Source of the DNA: JAJECS01 sp965243625
GTDB taxonomy: Bacteria > Chloroflexota > UBA11872
Direction: 5' to 3'
Assembly: GCA_965243625.1 (NCBI GenBank)
Contig: CBDEVI010000002.1
Span: 1,550,001 to 1,614,000 of the forward strand
Length of the DNA: 64,000 nucleotides
Position numbers and translations under genes: made by a program. Positions within the stretch are counted from its first letter, which is position 1, and each line of letters starts with the position of its first letter. This document shows positions 1 through 8,294 of the stretch, one piece after another. The notes beneath the pieces are model-generated. The model was given only the letters and a program-made list of their open reading frames with translations. It had not been told where the DNA came from and did not search any database.

Positions 1-205
1 CACCCGGTTCGATGCGTCAACGGTGACGCAGCGGCCACAAGACTATCCGGCGCTTCCTGAACTCCGGCGAATCGTATCAGCAGCACTTGGACCCGCGCGC
101 CGCGCGTCTTGCACTCGCCGCATCCCGTCCACCAGCCACAACGACCGCTCGGGAGCGCGGCGGCTCGCAACCGCGGCCGACCGCCGCTCCCGCGAGGTCT
201 CCGTT

Positions 206-1384
206 TCACCCGGTCGAGCCGGCAAAGTCCTCCAGGGCATTCGCAGCGGCCTGGATGTCCGAGGCGTCGTTGAAGGCGTGGAAGGAAAAGCGCACGGCCG
301 TATAGCCGTAGGCGGCCCGGCACAGGATGCGGTGGGTCTTGCGGCAGTGTTCGGCCAGCGGCATGCCCGACACGCCTTCCAAACCGACGGTAAAGATCCC
401 CGAACGCGCGGCGCCCTGCTCGGGCGTCTTGACATTGGCGCCGGGGATGTCGCTGAAGACGCGGCGGGCATCGGCCGCGAGAACCGCGATGCGCTGCTGA
501 ATGGCCTCCAAACCCAGGTCGTTCACCAGCTGAATCGAGGAGCGCCAGGCGGCGTAGAGCGCGTAGGGCCGGGCGCCAAACTCGTACCGCTCGGCCGTGG
601 GGTGAAAGCCAAAACTGCCCGGAGGGAATTCGGCCTCGGTCACGGCCCCTCCGCCGCTGCCCCGCGGATGCAGTCGCTCCTGCGCCTCGCGTCGGACATA
701 CATGGCGCCGATGCCGTAGGGACCCATGCTCCACTTGAAGGCCGGGAATGCCATGACGTCGCAATCAAGCTGACGCACGTCCGTCGGGCGGGCGCCGAAC
801 GATTGCGCGGCATCCACGACGGTCACAATCCCGCGATCCCTGGCTAATGCGGAGACCTCGGCGACCGGCAGCACGACGCCGCGCTCAGTGGTGACGTGGC
901 TCAGGCAGATCGCACGCGTATTTGGCGTCAGCGCCGCCTCCAGGTCCCGCAGGAACGCGTCTTCGTCCCCGTCGACCTCGATCGCGACCAGCTCCAGCCC
1001 CAGGCGATCCCGCAGCGTGAGCCAGGGCAGATAGCCGCTCGGGTGCTCCTCGGCGGTGAGGATCACTCGGTCGCCGCGCTGTAACTCGAGCGCGGCGGCG
1101 ACCCACGAGATGGCCTCGGAGACTGCGCGGATCAGCGCGATCTCGTCCGAATCCGCGCCGATCAGCGCGGCAATCTCGCCGCGCAGCGCCGCCAGCTCGG
1201 CGGTGTAGACCTCATACAGCTCGGGATTCGTGGTCGTCATCACCGCTTCGCGGTCGTAGAAGTGCTGCTGCAAGTCGAGCGTGGCCTGGGGCGTGGGCGC
1301 CACGCCGCCGGAATTCAGGCAGCAGTAGTGGCGCACGGCCGGCAGCGCCTCGCGCAGTTTGATGAAGGTGTTGATGTCAGTCAT
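206..1384 (-). CDS. PLP-dependent class V aminotransferase (cysteine desulfurase/epimerase-like)
   Basis: A 392-residue protein with the fold-type I PLP enzyme pattern of the class V aminotransferase family, which includes NifS/SufS-like desulfurases and isopenicillin-N epimerase-like enzymes. Visible motifs are AEEHPSGYLPW (His114), SHVTTERG (162-169), VVDAAQSFG with Asp191 as the likely PLP N1 partner, and FPAFKWSMGPYG with Lys217 as the likely Schiff-base lysine. The length suits the family. It starts at an ATG and lies alone on the minus strand, divergent from the lipoprotein gene at 1751. I see no Cys-loop of the kind that would mark a true desulfurase, so the epimerase/lyase-like branch is more likely. 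The substrate cannot be read from the sequence. Confidence 0.85.
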   Translation of the reverse strand: MTDINTFIKLREALPAVRHYCCLNSGGVAPTPQATLDLQQHFYDREAVMTTTNPELYEVYTAELAALRGEIAALIGADSDEIALIRAVSEAISWVAAALELQRGDRVILTAEEHPSGYLPWLTLRDRLGLELVAIEVDGDEDAFLRDLEAALTPNTRAICLSHVTTERGVVLPVAEVSALARDRGIVTVVDAAQSFGARPTDVRQLDCDVMAFPAFKWSMGPYGIGAMYVRREAQERLHPRGSGGGAVTEAEFPPGSFGFHPTAERYEFGARPYALYAAWRSSIQLVNDLGLEAIQQRIAVLAADARRVFSDIPGANVKTPEQGAARSGIFTVGLEGVSGMPLAEHCRKTHRILCRAAYGYTAVRFSFHAFNDASDIQAAANALEDFAGSTG

Positions 1385-1750
1385 CGAAGTCGCTTATGTC
1401 AACCAAACGGCAGGCGGCGGGCGTCTCACGACGTCAGCCACTGCGTGGTCTCTCCGGCGAGATTCCTACAGCAGGGTAGACAGCCCTGCTTCGATTCCCC
1501 AAATCGCGACCGCACGCCGGCATTACAGAGCGCACGCGTCAGGGGTGTAGAGGCGAACACACGGACTGCTGATTGGTTTGGACTCGCAGCTATCGACGCG
1601 AGTCGCCACTGCCCGCCGCCACCGGACGTTGCCGCCCTTATCCCTCCGACGCTCGGGACCGGCCAATTCGGTCGCGGAATGACACATTTGCGGGACATTT
1701 GGCCCCTACCGTCGTCAGCGTGAAGAGCGTTTCACGAAGGGAGCGAGGAG
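1385..1750. other. Divergent intergenic region
   Basis: 366 bp between the aminotransferase (-) and the lipoprotein gene (+). It must hold promoters for both, but I could not pick convincing -35/-10 pairs. A purine-rich Shine-Dalgarno stretch (GGGAGCGAGGAG) lies directly before the ATG at 1751. No gene is supported here. Confidence 0.5.
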
Positions 1751-3250
1751 ATGCGCTTCAAAGAGCTGACGACGAAGATGATCCCGGCAGGGGCGATTCT
1801 GAGCACCCTGCTTGGCGCGGGGGTTCTGATTAGCTGCGGTGATGCGAGCACCGCAAGCGGCCCAGCGACCGGCAGCGCAGCCGCCGGTCAAGTCGCCGGA
1901 CCGTCAGGCGGCGAAGCCGCCGGCGAGCATGGCGCCGGTGGCGAACGAGCCGGCGGCGGTGAGGGCGGCGCGGCAGGCGGCGAGGAAGGCAGCGGCGCGA
2001 ACACGCTTGCGCCGAACGCGACCTTTGACACCGTCCGCGGCGGCGCTCGGCTGATCCTGAGCTACGACGCTGCCAGCAATGCCTTCACGGGCACGGTCGA
2101 GAACACGACCGGCAACGTCCTGGACCAGGTGAGGATTGAAGTGCACCTGTCCAGCGGCACCGAGCTGGGCCCGACCACTCCGATCGACCTGGCGCCAGGC
2201 GAGGTGGCGACGGTCAATCTGCCGTCAACGCCGGAATCGTTCACCGGCTGGGTGGCGCATGCCGAGGTCGGCAGCGGCGCCGAGGGCAGCCCGTCAGGCG
2301 GCGAAGGCGCTGGTGAAGCCGGTGCGGAAGGCGCCGGCGGCGAGGGACACGGTCCCGGCGGCGAGGGCGGCGGCAGCAATGAAGCGGCCATGGAAGCCGC
2401 CATGTCGAGCCCGATCACGCCGCTCGATCAGCCGTGGACCGGTGTTCTTGGCGGGCTGGCGGTTTCCGCCCGGTACGACGCGGCGACCCAGTCGGTCCAG
2501 TACACGGTGCAAAACACGACTTCGCAGGTCCTGTGCTACGTGCAGTCGGAACCGCACCTGAAGCAGGGAACGACCACCGTTGGAGAGCTTGGTCCCGACG
2601 TGCTCGGGCACCTGGGGCCCGGTCAGCAGGCAACGTCCAGCGTGTCGGTGGCCAGCGAGCCGAGCCTGGCGGGAGTCGCCTTCGACGGCTACGTGATTCA
2701 CCTCGAAGTGTTCGACTGCGGCGGCACCGGCCCCGTACCTCACACCGGAGGCGAGGGCGCTGAGGGCGGCGGCGAAGGCGCGGGCGGCGAGGGACACGGT
2801 CCTGGTGGAGAGGGCGGCGGCGAAGGCGGAGGCGGCGAAGAAGGCCGCGGGGCCAATACCCTGGCTCCGGACCAGACCTTCGACCAAGTTCGCGGTGGCG
2901 CCCGGCTGATCCTGGGGTACGACGCGTCAAGCAATGCTTTCAAGGGCACGGTCGAGAACACGACCAACAGCGTCTTGACCCGGGTGAGGATTGAAGTGCA
3001 CCTGTCCAACGGCACGGAGCTGGGTCCGACGACTCCGATCGACCTGGCACCGGGGCAAGTGGCAACGGTCAACCTGCCGTCGACGCCGGGACCGTTCACC
3101 GGCTGGATCGCCCACGCTGAGGTCGGCAGCGGAAGCGAGGGCGGCCAGCAGGCTGGCGGCGGAGGCTCCGAGGGCGGCGGCGAGCACGGTGGCCGCGGCG
3201 AGTCGGGCGGCGAGCACGGCTCGGGCGGCGAAGGGAGCAGAGGCGGCTAG
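1751..3250 (+). CDS. Gly/Glu-rich repeat lipoprotein with duplicated FxLYD-like domains
   Basis: A 499-residue secreted lipoprotein. Residues 10-28 are hydrophobic and end in GVLISC, so Cys29 is the likely lipidated residue. Then follow a Gly/Glu/Ala-rich linker, a beta-rich domain (about 84-176), another linker, a related but diverged domain (about 225-335), a third linker and a near copy of the first domain (about 369-460). The first and last domains share FDxVRGGARLIL, VRIEVHLSxGTELGPTTPID and a GWxAHAEVGSG end. Their DNA repeats with an offset of 855 bp. They resemble FxLYD-type domains that modulate contacts between conserved parts, but this is by eye. The gene has a strong Shine-Dalgarno sequence and is followed by a hairpin and a two-component system. 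A role as an envelope partner of that system is only an inference. Confidence 0.75.
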   Translation: MRFKELTTKMIPAGAILSTLLGAGVLISCGDASTASGPATGSAAAGQVAGPSGGEAAGEHGAGGERAGGGEGGAAGGEEGSGANTLAPNATFDTVRGGARLILSYDAASNAFTGTVENTTGNVLDQVRIEVHLSSGTELGPTTPIDLAPGEVATVNLPSTPESFTGWVAHAEVGSGAEGSPSGGEGAGEAGAEGAGGEGHGPGGEGGGSNEAAMEAAMSSPITPLDQPWTGVLGGLAVSARYDAATQSVQYTVQNTTSQVLCYVQSEPHLKQGTTTVGELGPDVLGHLGPGQQATSSVSVASEPSLAGVAFDGYVIHLEVFDCGGTGPVPHTGGEGAEGGGEGAGGEGHGPGGEGGGEGGGGEEGRGANTLAPDQTFDQVRGGARLILGYDASSNAFKGTVENTTNSVLTRVRIEVHLSNGTELGPTTPIDLAPGQVATVNLPSTPGPFTGWIAHAEVGSGSEGGQQAGGGGSEGGGEHGGRGESGGEHGSGGEGSRGG

Positions 3251-3317
3251 AGTCGACCCGAGTCGGCCCACGGAAGACACCGAAGTCTGGCGAGATCTAG
3301 GGAATCTTCCACAGAAT

Positions 3318-3348
3318 GGAGGCGGCGCCTCGCAGGGGCGCCGCCTCC
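3318..3348 (+). terminator. Perfect 12-bp stem-loop after the lipoprotein gene
   Basis: GGAGGCGGCGCC (3318-3329) and GGCGCCGCCTCC (3337-3348) form a perfect 12-bp stem with a 7-nt loop. No T-run follows, so it may act as a Rho-assisted or partial terminator, or as an attenuator that lowers transcription of the regulator at 3391. Confidence 0.55.
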
Positions 3349-3390
3349 AGCTCGGTCGCGATTCGAGGATGGCTCCATGGAGGATTGGTG

Positions 3391-4068
3391 ATGAGCGGCA
3401 CAGTCTTGATCATCGAAGACGATGCGAGGATTGCGCGCTGGGTCAAGGTGTATTTCGAGCGCGCCGGATTCGCGGCTGAGGTTGCCTATGATGGCCGGGC
3501 CGGCCTGGACCTGGCCCGCGATCTGGCCCCGGACCTGATCATCCTCGATCTGATGCTTCCCCGCCTCGATGGCGTGGAGCTGTGCAACATTCTGCGACGA
3601 GAGTCTGACGTTCCAATCATCATGCTGACGGCCCGAGAAGCCCCTTCCGAGCGCGTGCTCGGGCTGGAAACCGGGGCCGACGACTATATCGTCAAGCCCT
3701 TCGATCCCGACGAAGTCATTGCCCGCGCCGAGGCCGTGCTGCGCCGCGCCAAGGGCAGAGTGCAGCAGGTCTTAACCAGCGGACACATCACCCTCAACGA
3801 GACGACGGGCAGCGTGACAATCAATGAACAGCCCGTCACCCTCAGTCAAGCGCAGTTCGCGCTGCTCGCCACGTTCATGCGCCACCCCAACCAGGTGCTT
3901 TCCCGTGATCAGCTGATCTCGCTGGCCTTCGACGACGGATTCCATGGGTTCGATCGCGCCATTGACAACCAAGTCTCGCGCTTGCGAAAGCGGCTCAGCC
4001 GAGAGGGTCCCCAGCCTATTCAGACCGTCTACGGCGCGGGCTATCGATTCGTGGTGGAGGACGACTAG
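3391..4068 (+). CDS. OmpR/PhoB-family response regulator
   Basis: A 225-residue response regulator. The receiver domain (about 4-118) has the acidic pair Asp10/Asp11, the phospho-acceptor Asp53 in IILDLMLPR, the conserved Thr in MLTARE and the conserved Lys in YIVKPF. The C-terminal part (about 130-222) is a winged helix of the OmpR type ending in VYGAGYRF. I chose the ATG at 3391, which gives the classic MSGTVLIIEDD start and has GGAGG eight bases upstream. A longer frame opens at 3316 but would run through the hairpin. The stop overlaps the kinase start by one base (TAGTG), so the two are translationally coupled. Confidence 0.92.
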   Translation: MSGTVLIIEDDARIARWVKVYFERAGFAAEVAYDGRAGLDLARDLAPDLIILDLMLPRLDGVELCNILRRESDVPIIMLTAREAPSERVLGLETGADDYIVKPFDPDEVIARAEAVLRRAKGRVQQVLTSGHITLNETTGSVTINEQPVTLSQAQFALLATFMRHPNQVLSRDQLISLAFDDGFHGFDRAIDNQVSRLRKRLSREGPQPIQTVYGAGYRFVVEDD

Positions 4069-5474
4069 TGTCGTTGCGATGGCGAATCATGGGGGCGATG
4101 GTCGCTGTGATCATCCTTGCCATCCTCGTCAACATTGGCGTGGCGTATTTCGCCACACAGGCCCGTCTCGGGGTGTTTGTCGACGAGATTGGTGACGACG
4201 AAGCCCGGCAGCTCGCCCATAATCTGAGCCAGGCATACACGGCCGCTGGAGATTGGGAAACGGTGGACCGGCCGCTCACCGAGGCCGGGATCCTCACCCA
4301 GGGCGCCCGGCAACCGGAGCGATCGCAAGAACGCGGAGGGGAACACCTCGGGTCTTCCGATCACGACCAGATTCGAGTTGTTGTCGCGGACGTCGATGGC
4401 CGGGTGGTGACGGACACCTCGTCCGAACTGGCGCCGGGCACACTCGCCCCCAATCTGGACGGACGTCGTGAACCGGTGGTCGACCTCGCGACAGACGAGA
4501 TCGTCGGCTACGTCAACGTGGACGTGGATCGCGAGTTCCTATCGACTGAGTCGCACGGCTTTCTTGCGACGCTCCTCGCCATCACGCTGATTGGAGGAAC
4601 GCTGACGGCCGGCGCTGCCATCCTGCTGGCCGCCTGGTGGTCCAAGCGAATCACGGCGCCGGTGAGGGCCTTGACCGAGGCAACGCAGGGCATTGCCCAG
4701 GGAGATGCGGCCCAGCTCCCCGTCACCTCCACGGACGAGTTGGGCCGCATGAGCGCGGCGTTCAATCGGATGGCCACCGCCCTGGAGTCGCAGCGGGAGC
4801 TTCGCCGGCAATTGATCAACGACGTCTCCCATGAGCTGAACACGCCGTTGAGCGTCATCCAGCTGGAGGCGAAGGCGCTCCGCGACGGACTGCAGGCGCC
4901 CGAGCGTGCGTCCGACCACATTACGCAGGAAGTCGAGCGGCTCCGCGGACTTGCCACCGACCTGAGCTGGCTGGCCGAGACCGACTACGGGGAGTTGCGG
5001 CTTTCGCTCGAGGCAAGCTCGGTTTCCGAGCTGCTCGCCGCGGAAGTGGACCGCTGGCAGCCGCAATCGCAGGCTCGGCAGGTGAAGCTGTCGCTGCACA
5101 CACCGGACGGCCTCCCGGACCTGAATCTCGACCAGATGCGGATGAGCCAGGCACTGGGGAACCTCTTGAGCAATGCACTCCAGGCCAGCGACGCCGGCGG
5201 GAACATCGTGCTCGGAGCGGAGCTCGCCGGTGACGAGTCGCTGGTCATCTGGGTCACCGATGACGGGATCGGCCTTGACGCCGCGGACCTGCCTCACGTC
5301 TTCGACCGCTTCTACCGCACCCATCAGGCTCGAACTCGTGGGGTGGGCGGGACGGGTTTGGGATTGGCCATCGCCCGAGCCATCGTCGAAGCCCATGGTG
5401 GCGAAATCGCCCTGGCAAGCGAGGGGCCCGGACACGGCGTCACCGCGACGATTCGCCTTCCCGTGAACACGTAG
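4068..5474 (+). CDS. HAMP-domain sensor histidine kinase
   Basis: A 468-residue membrane kinase, partner of the regulator before it. It starts with GTG overlapping the upstream stop. TM1 is about 6-28, an extracytoplasmic sensor about 30-163, and TM2 about 165-190. A HAMP linker (about 190-245) leads to a HisKA helix with NDVSHELNTPL and His255 as phospho-site. The ATPase domain shows the N-box (LGNLLSNALQAS), the G1 box (VTDDGIGLD) and the G2 box (GVGGTGLGLAIA). The sensor domain is Asp/Glu-rich and not recognised; its signal is unknown. The neighbouring upstream lipoprotein is a candidate accessory or target. Confidence 0.92.
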   Translation: MSLRWRIMGAMVAVIILAILVNIGVAYFATQARLGVFVDEIGDDEARQLAHNLSQAYTAAGDWETVDRPLTEAGILTQGARQPERSQERGGEHLGSSDHDQIRVVVADVDGRVVTDTSSELAPGTLAPNLDGRREPVVDLATDEIVGYVNVDVDREFLSTESHGFLATLLAITLIGGTLTAGAAILLAAWWSKRITAPVRALTEATQGIAQGDAAQLPVTSTDELGRMSAAFNRMATALESQRELRRQLINDVSHELNTPLSVIQLEAKALRDGLQAPERASDHITQEVERLRGLATDLSWLAETDYGELRLSLEASSVSELLAAEVDRWQPQSQARQVKLSLHTPDGLPDLNLDQMRMSQALGNLLSNALQASDAGGNIVLGAELAGDESLVIWVTDDGIGLDAADLPHVFDRFYRTHQARTRGVGGTGLGLAIARAIVEAHGGEIALASEGPGHGVTATIRLPVNT

Positions 5475-5735
5475 ACGACGGCTTCAATCGCTGGTCGTGG
5501 ATTGATGGCCCGCCCCGCGACATCATGTGAGGGATGGGCCGTGACGAAGCCCGTGGATTCATTCGCACCGCACCAATGGCGGGTTGCACCGGTACACACG
5601 GATCAATTCGCGCGCCTTGCGGCGACAGTGACTTCTGTGCGGTTCATCACGCCGTAAGAACCATGTGGCGAGTCCATCCACGGGCGACATGGCAGACTGT
5701 CGCTGACGCAGTGGAAAGAGCCCCGAGGTACAGCC

Positions 5736-8090
5736 TTGCAGGATGGCGAAGACCTACGGTCGGAAAACGAGCGCCTACGATCTCGGATTTCGCGGCTTAC
5801 GGAGGCGATTCTCCGGATCAGTCAGCACCTGGAGCTCGAGACCGTGCTCCAGGACGTCGCCGACAGCGCGCGCTCGCTCACGGAGGCGAGTTACGCCGCG
5901 ATCACCACCATGGACGATGCCGGCGAGCTCCAGGACTTGGTCTTCTCGGGTTTGACCGCCGACGAAATCGAGCAAACGCTGGCGTTTTCGGATGGCCCGG
6001 CGCTGCTGCAATACCTCAGCGGACTTCAGAAGCCCCTGCGCACCCGGGACTTCGTGGCCCACGTCAAGCTGGCCGGATTTCCCGACTTCGCCCCGCACAT
6101 TGGCACATTCTTGAGTGCTCAGATCGGTGAGGGCGGCAATAAGGTCGGCACCATATTCATCGGCGAGAAGAACCACGGCCTGGACTTCACCCTCGAGGAC
6201 GAAGAGACCCTCGAGATGTTCGCCGCCCAGGCGGCAACGGCCATCACGAACGCCCGGCGCTACGGCGAGGAGCAGCGGGCCAAGGCCGACCAGGCAGCCC
6301 TGGTCGAAACCTCGCCCGTCGGGGTGATGGTCCTCGATGCGAAAACGCGGAAATTGGTGCAGTTCAATGAAGAAGCGCGCCGTATCGGCGGTGGCGTGCG
6401 TGGGCAGGGCCGAGACTATGACCACGGGCTTTCGCTTTTCGCCTTTCGACGCATGGATGGGCGAGAGATTCCCCGCGCTGAAATGCCCGTGGAGCGAGCG
6501 CTCAGCGGCGAGACCGTGCGCGCCGAAGAGATGGTCATCCACCGCCCGGATGGTGAGACGGTGACGGCGCTGGTGAACGCGACGCCAATCCGTTCGGAGG
6601 ACGGAGAGATTGTGTCGGTCGTGTGCACGGTCCAGGACATCTCACCGCTGGAAGAGTTGGAGCGACTGCGCGCAGAGTTTCTCGGCATGGTGAGCCACGA
6701 ACTGCGCACGCCCTTGACGTCCATCAAAGGATCCGCGGCGACCGCGCGGAGCGCCTCGGTCCCGCTCGATCCCGCGGAGACGCGGCAGTTTTTCCGCATC
6801 ATCGAAGAGCAAGCCGACCATATGCGGGACCTCATCAACAATCTCCTGGACTTGGCCCGGATCGAGGCCGGGACCCTTTCAGTTGCCCCCGAATCCACGG
6901 ACATCGGGAGCGTGATTGACGGTGCGCGCGACGCCTTCCTCGGCAGCGGCTACCGGAACAGCATCGAAGTGTCGGTCGCACCGGAACTCCCACGGATCCC
7001 GCTGGATCGACAGCGTGTGAGCCAGGTCCTCTACAACCTCTTCTCCAATGCATCGAAGTATTCGCGCGAGTGGTCCGCGATACGCGTCACCGCCTCGCTT
7101 CAGGATCTGTACGTAGCCGTAAGCGTCGTGGACGAAGGACGGGGAATCGCGGCCGAGCAACTGCCCCGACTGTTCAGCAAGTTCTCGCGGATCGACGTCG
7201 AATATGGTCCGGAATCCGAGGGGGCCGGCCTGGGCCTGGCGATCTGCCGCGGCATCGTGGAAGCGCACGGCGGGCGCATCTGGGCCGAGAGCGACGGCGA
7301 GGACCGGGGCACCCGCTTCACATTTACGCTGCCCGCGGTTGACACGATGGCGGAACCGTCCGCGAGCCCCGCCGCGGCGGGCACGCCCGGAGCGTCCGCC
7401 GGGTGGCAACGCGTGCTCGCCGTCGACGACGATCCACAGGTATTGCGCTACGTGCGGAATGTTCTCTCGGAAGCCGGCTACTCGGTCACCGTCACCAGCG
7501 AGCCGGATGAATTCGACCGCCTCATGCAAGCTGAGCAGCCTCATCTCGTCCTGTTGAATCTGATGCTGCCGGGAAGCAGCGGCTTCGAGCTGATCACGCA
7601 CATTCCCAATGTCTTCGAGGTCCCGGTCATCTTCGTGTCCGGTCGCGGCAGCGAGCAGGACTATTCCACCGCCTTCGAGATGGGCGCCGCCGACTATCTG
7701 GTCAAACCGTTCGCACCAACCGAGCTGGTGGCAAGAATCCGGGCGGCGCTGCACAAGCGGTCCGTCTACCGACAGGCCCAGGCGGTCGAGCCCTTCCGCA
7801 TTGGAAACCTGACGATCAACTATCTGGAGCGCACCGTCACAGTGGCGGGCCGACCAATTGCGCTCACGCCGACGCAGTTCAAACTGCTTGCGGAGCTTTC
7901 CAACAATGCCGGACGGGTTCTCACGCACGACGAGTTGCTGCGAAGCGTCTGGGGACCGGGCCACTCGGCCGACCAGCCGCTTTTGCGATCGTTCGTCAAG
8001 GGCCTGCGCAGCAAGCTCGGGGACAACGCCAGAGACCCCGTCTATATCTTCACCGAGTCGGGAGTCGGCTACCGCCTGGCGAAGCCGTAG
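5736..8090 (+). CDS. GAF-PAS histidine kinase fused to an Asp-less receiver and winged helix
   Basis: A 784-residue one-piece sensor-regulator, apparently soluble (no TM segment). Order: short coiled coil, GAF domain (about 20-178), PAS domain (about 188-305), HisKA with MVSHELRTPL (His321), HATPase with GAGLGLAICRG (about 430-540), linker, receiver domain (about 562-680), then an OmpR-type winged helix (about 688-784, ending ESGVGYRL). The receiver keeps the acidic cluster Asp564-566 and Lys657 (YLVKPF), but the phospho-acceptor position reads LLNLMLPG, so Asn608 replaces Asp. The start is TTG with GAGG seven bases upstream. Carrying its own DNA-binding domain implies direct transcription control; the missing Asp argues against ordinary phosphotransfer. 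Confidence 0.9.
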   Translation: MQDGEDLRSENERLRSRISRLTEAILRISQHLELETVLQDVADSARSLTEASYAAITTMDDAGELQDLVFSGLTADEIEQTLAFSDGPALLQYLSGLQKPLRTRDFVAHVKLAGFPDFAPHIGTFLSAQIGEGGNKVGTIFIGEKNHGLDFTLEDEETLEMFAAQAATAITNARRYGEEQRAKADQAALVETSPVGVMVLDAKTRKLVQFNEEARRIGGGVRGQGRDYDHGLSLFAFRRMDGREIPRAEMPVERALSGETVRAEEMVIHRPDGETVTALVNATPIRSEDGEIVSVVCTVQDISPLEELERLRAEFLGMVSHELRTPLTSIKGSAATARSASVPLDPAETRQFFRIIEEQADHMRDLINNLLDLARIEAGTLSVAPESTDIGSVIDGARDAFLGSGYRNSIEVSVAPELPRIPLDRQRVSQVLYNLFSNASKYSREWSAIRVTASLQDLYVAVSVVDEGRGIAAEQLPRLFSKFSRIDVEYGPESEGAGLGLAICRGIVEAHGGRIWAESDGEDRGTRFTFTLPAVDTMAEPSASPAAAGTPGASAGWQRVLAVDDDPQVLRYVRNVLSEAGYSVTVTSEPDEFDRLMQAEQPHLVLLNLMLPGSSGFELITHIPNVFEVPVIFVSGRGSEQDYSTAFEMGAADYLVKPFAPTELVARIRAALHKRSVYRQAQAVEPFRIGNLTINYLERTVTVAGRPIALTPTQFKLLAELSNNAGRVLTHDELLRSVWGPGHSADQPLLRSFVKGLRSKLGDNARDPVYIFTESGVGYRLAKP

Positions 8091-8215
8091 CGACTGTCGG
8101 CATTTCGTTCGATCGGATCGAGCCGCAGCGCGGCGACCGCTGGCAGACCGGTGAACTGCCACGCCGGCGCACTGGAAACTGTGGCCACTGCCGGCCGGCG
8201 CACGATATGAAACGC

Positions 8216-8243
8216 GGGGGCGCGGGAGTTGTCCCGCGCCCCC
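8216..8243. terminator. Bidirectional terminator hairpin between convergent genes
   Basis: GGGGGCGCGGGA (8216-8227) and TCCCGCGCCCCC (8232-8243) form a perfect 12-bp stem with a GTTG loop. It lies between the convergent kinase gene (+) and the giant surface protein gene (-). A short T5 stretch follows about 15 bases downstream on the plus side. Position and symmetry suit shared termination. Confidence 0.65.
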
Positions 8244-8294
8244 GCGCCCGCTGAGCGCTTTTTCGGGCTTATCGGCCACGGTCTTCGGCGACCG

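Noticed and set aside
23..847. 274-codon plus-strand open frame at the left edge
   Set aside because: Most of it is antisense to the class V aminotransferase, and the part before 206 has no recognisable content.
6879..8279. 466-codon minus-strand open frame
   Set aside because: It is antisense to the kinase fusion, which has many conserved motifs; the antisense product has none.
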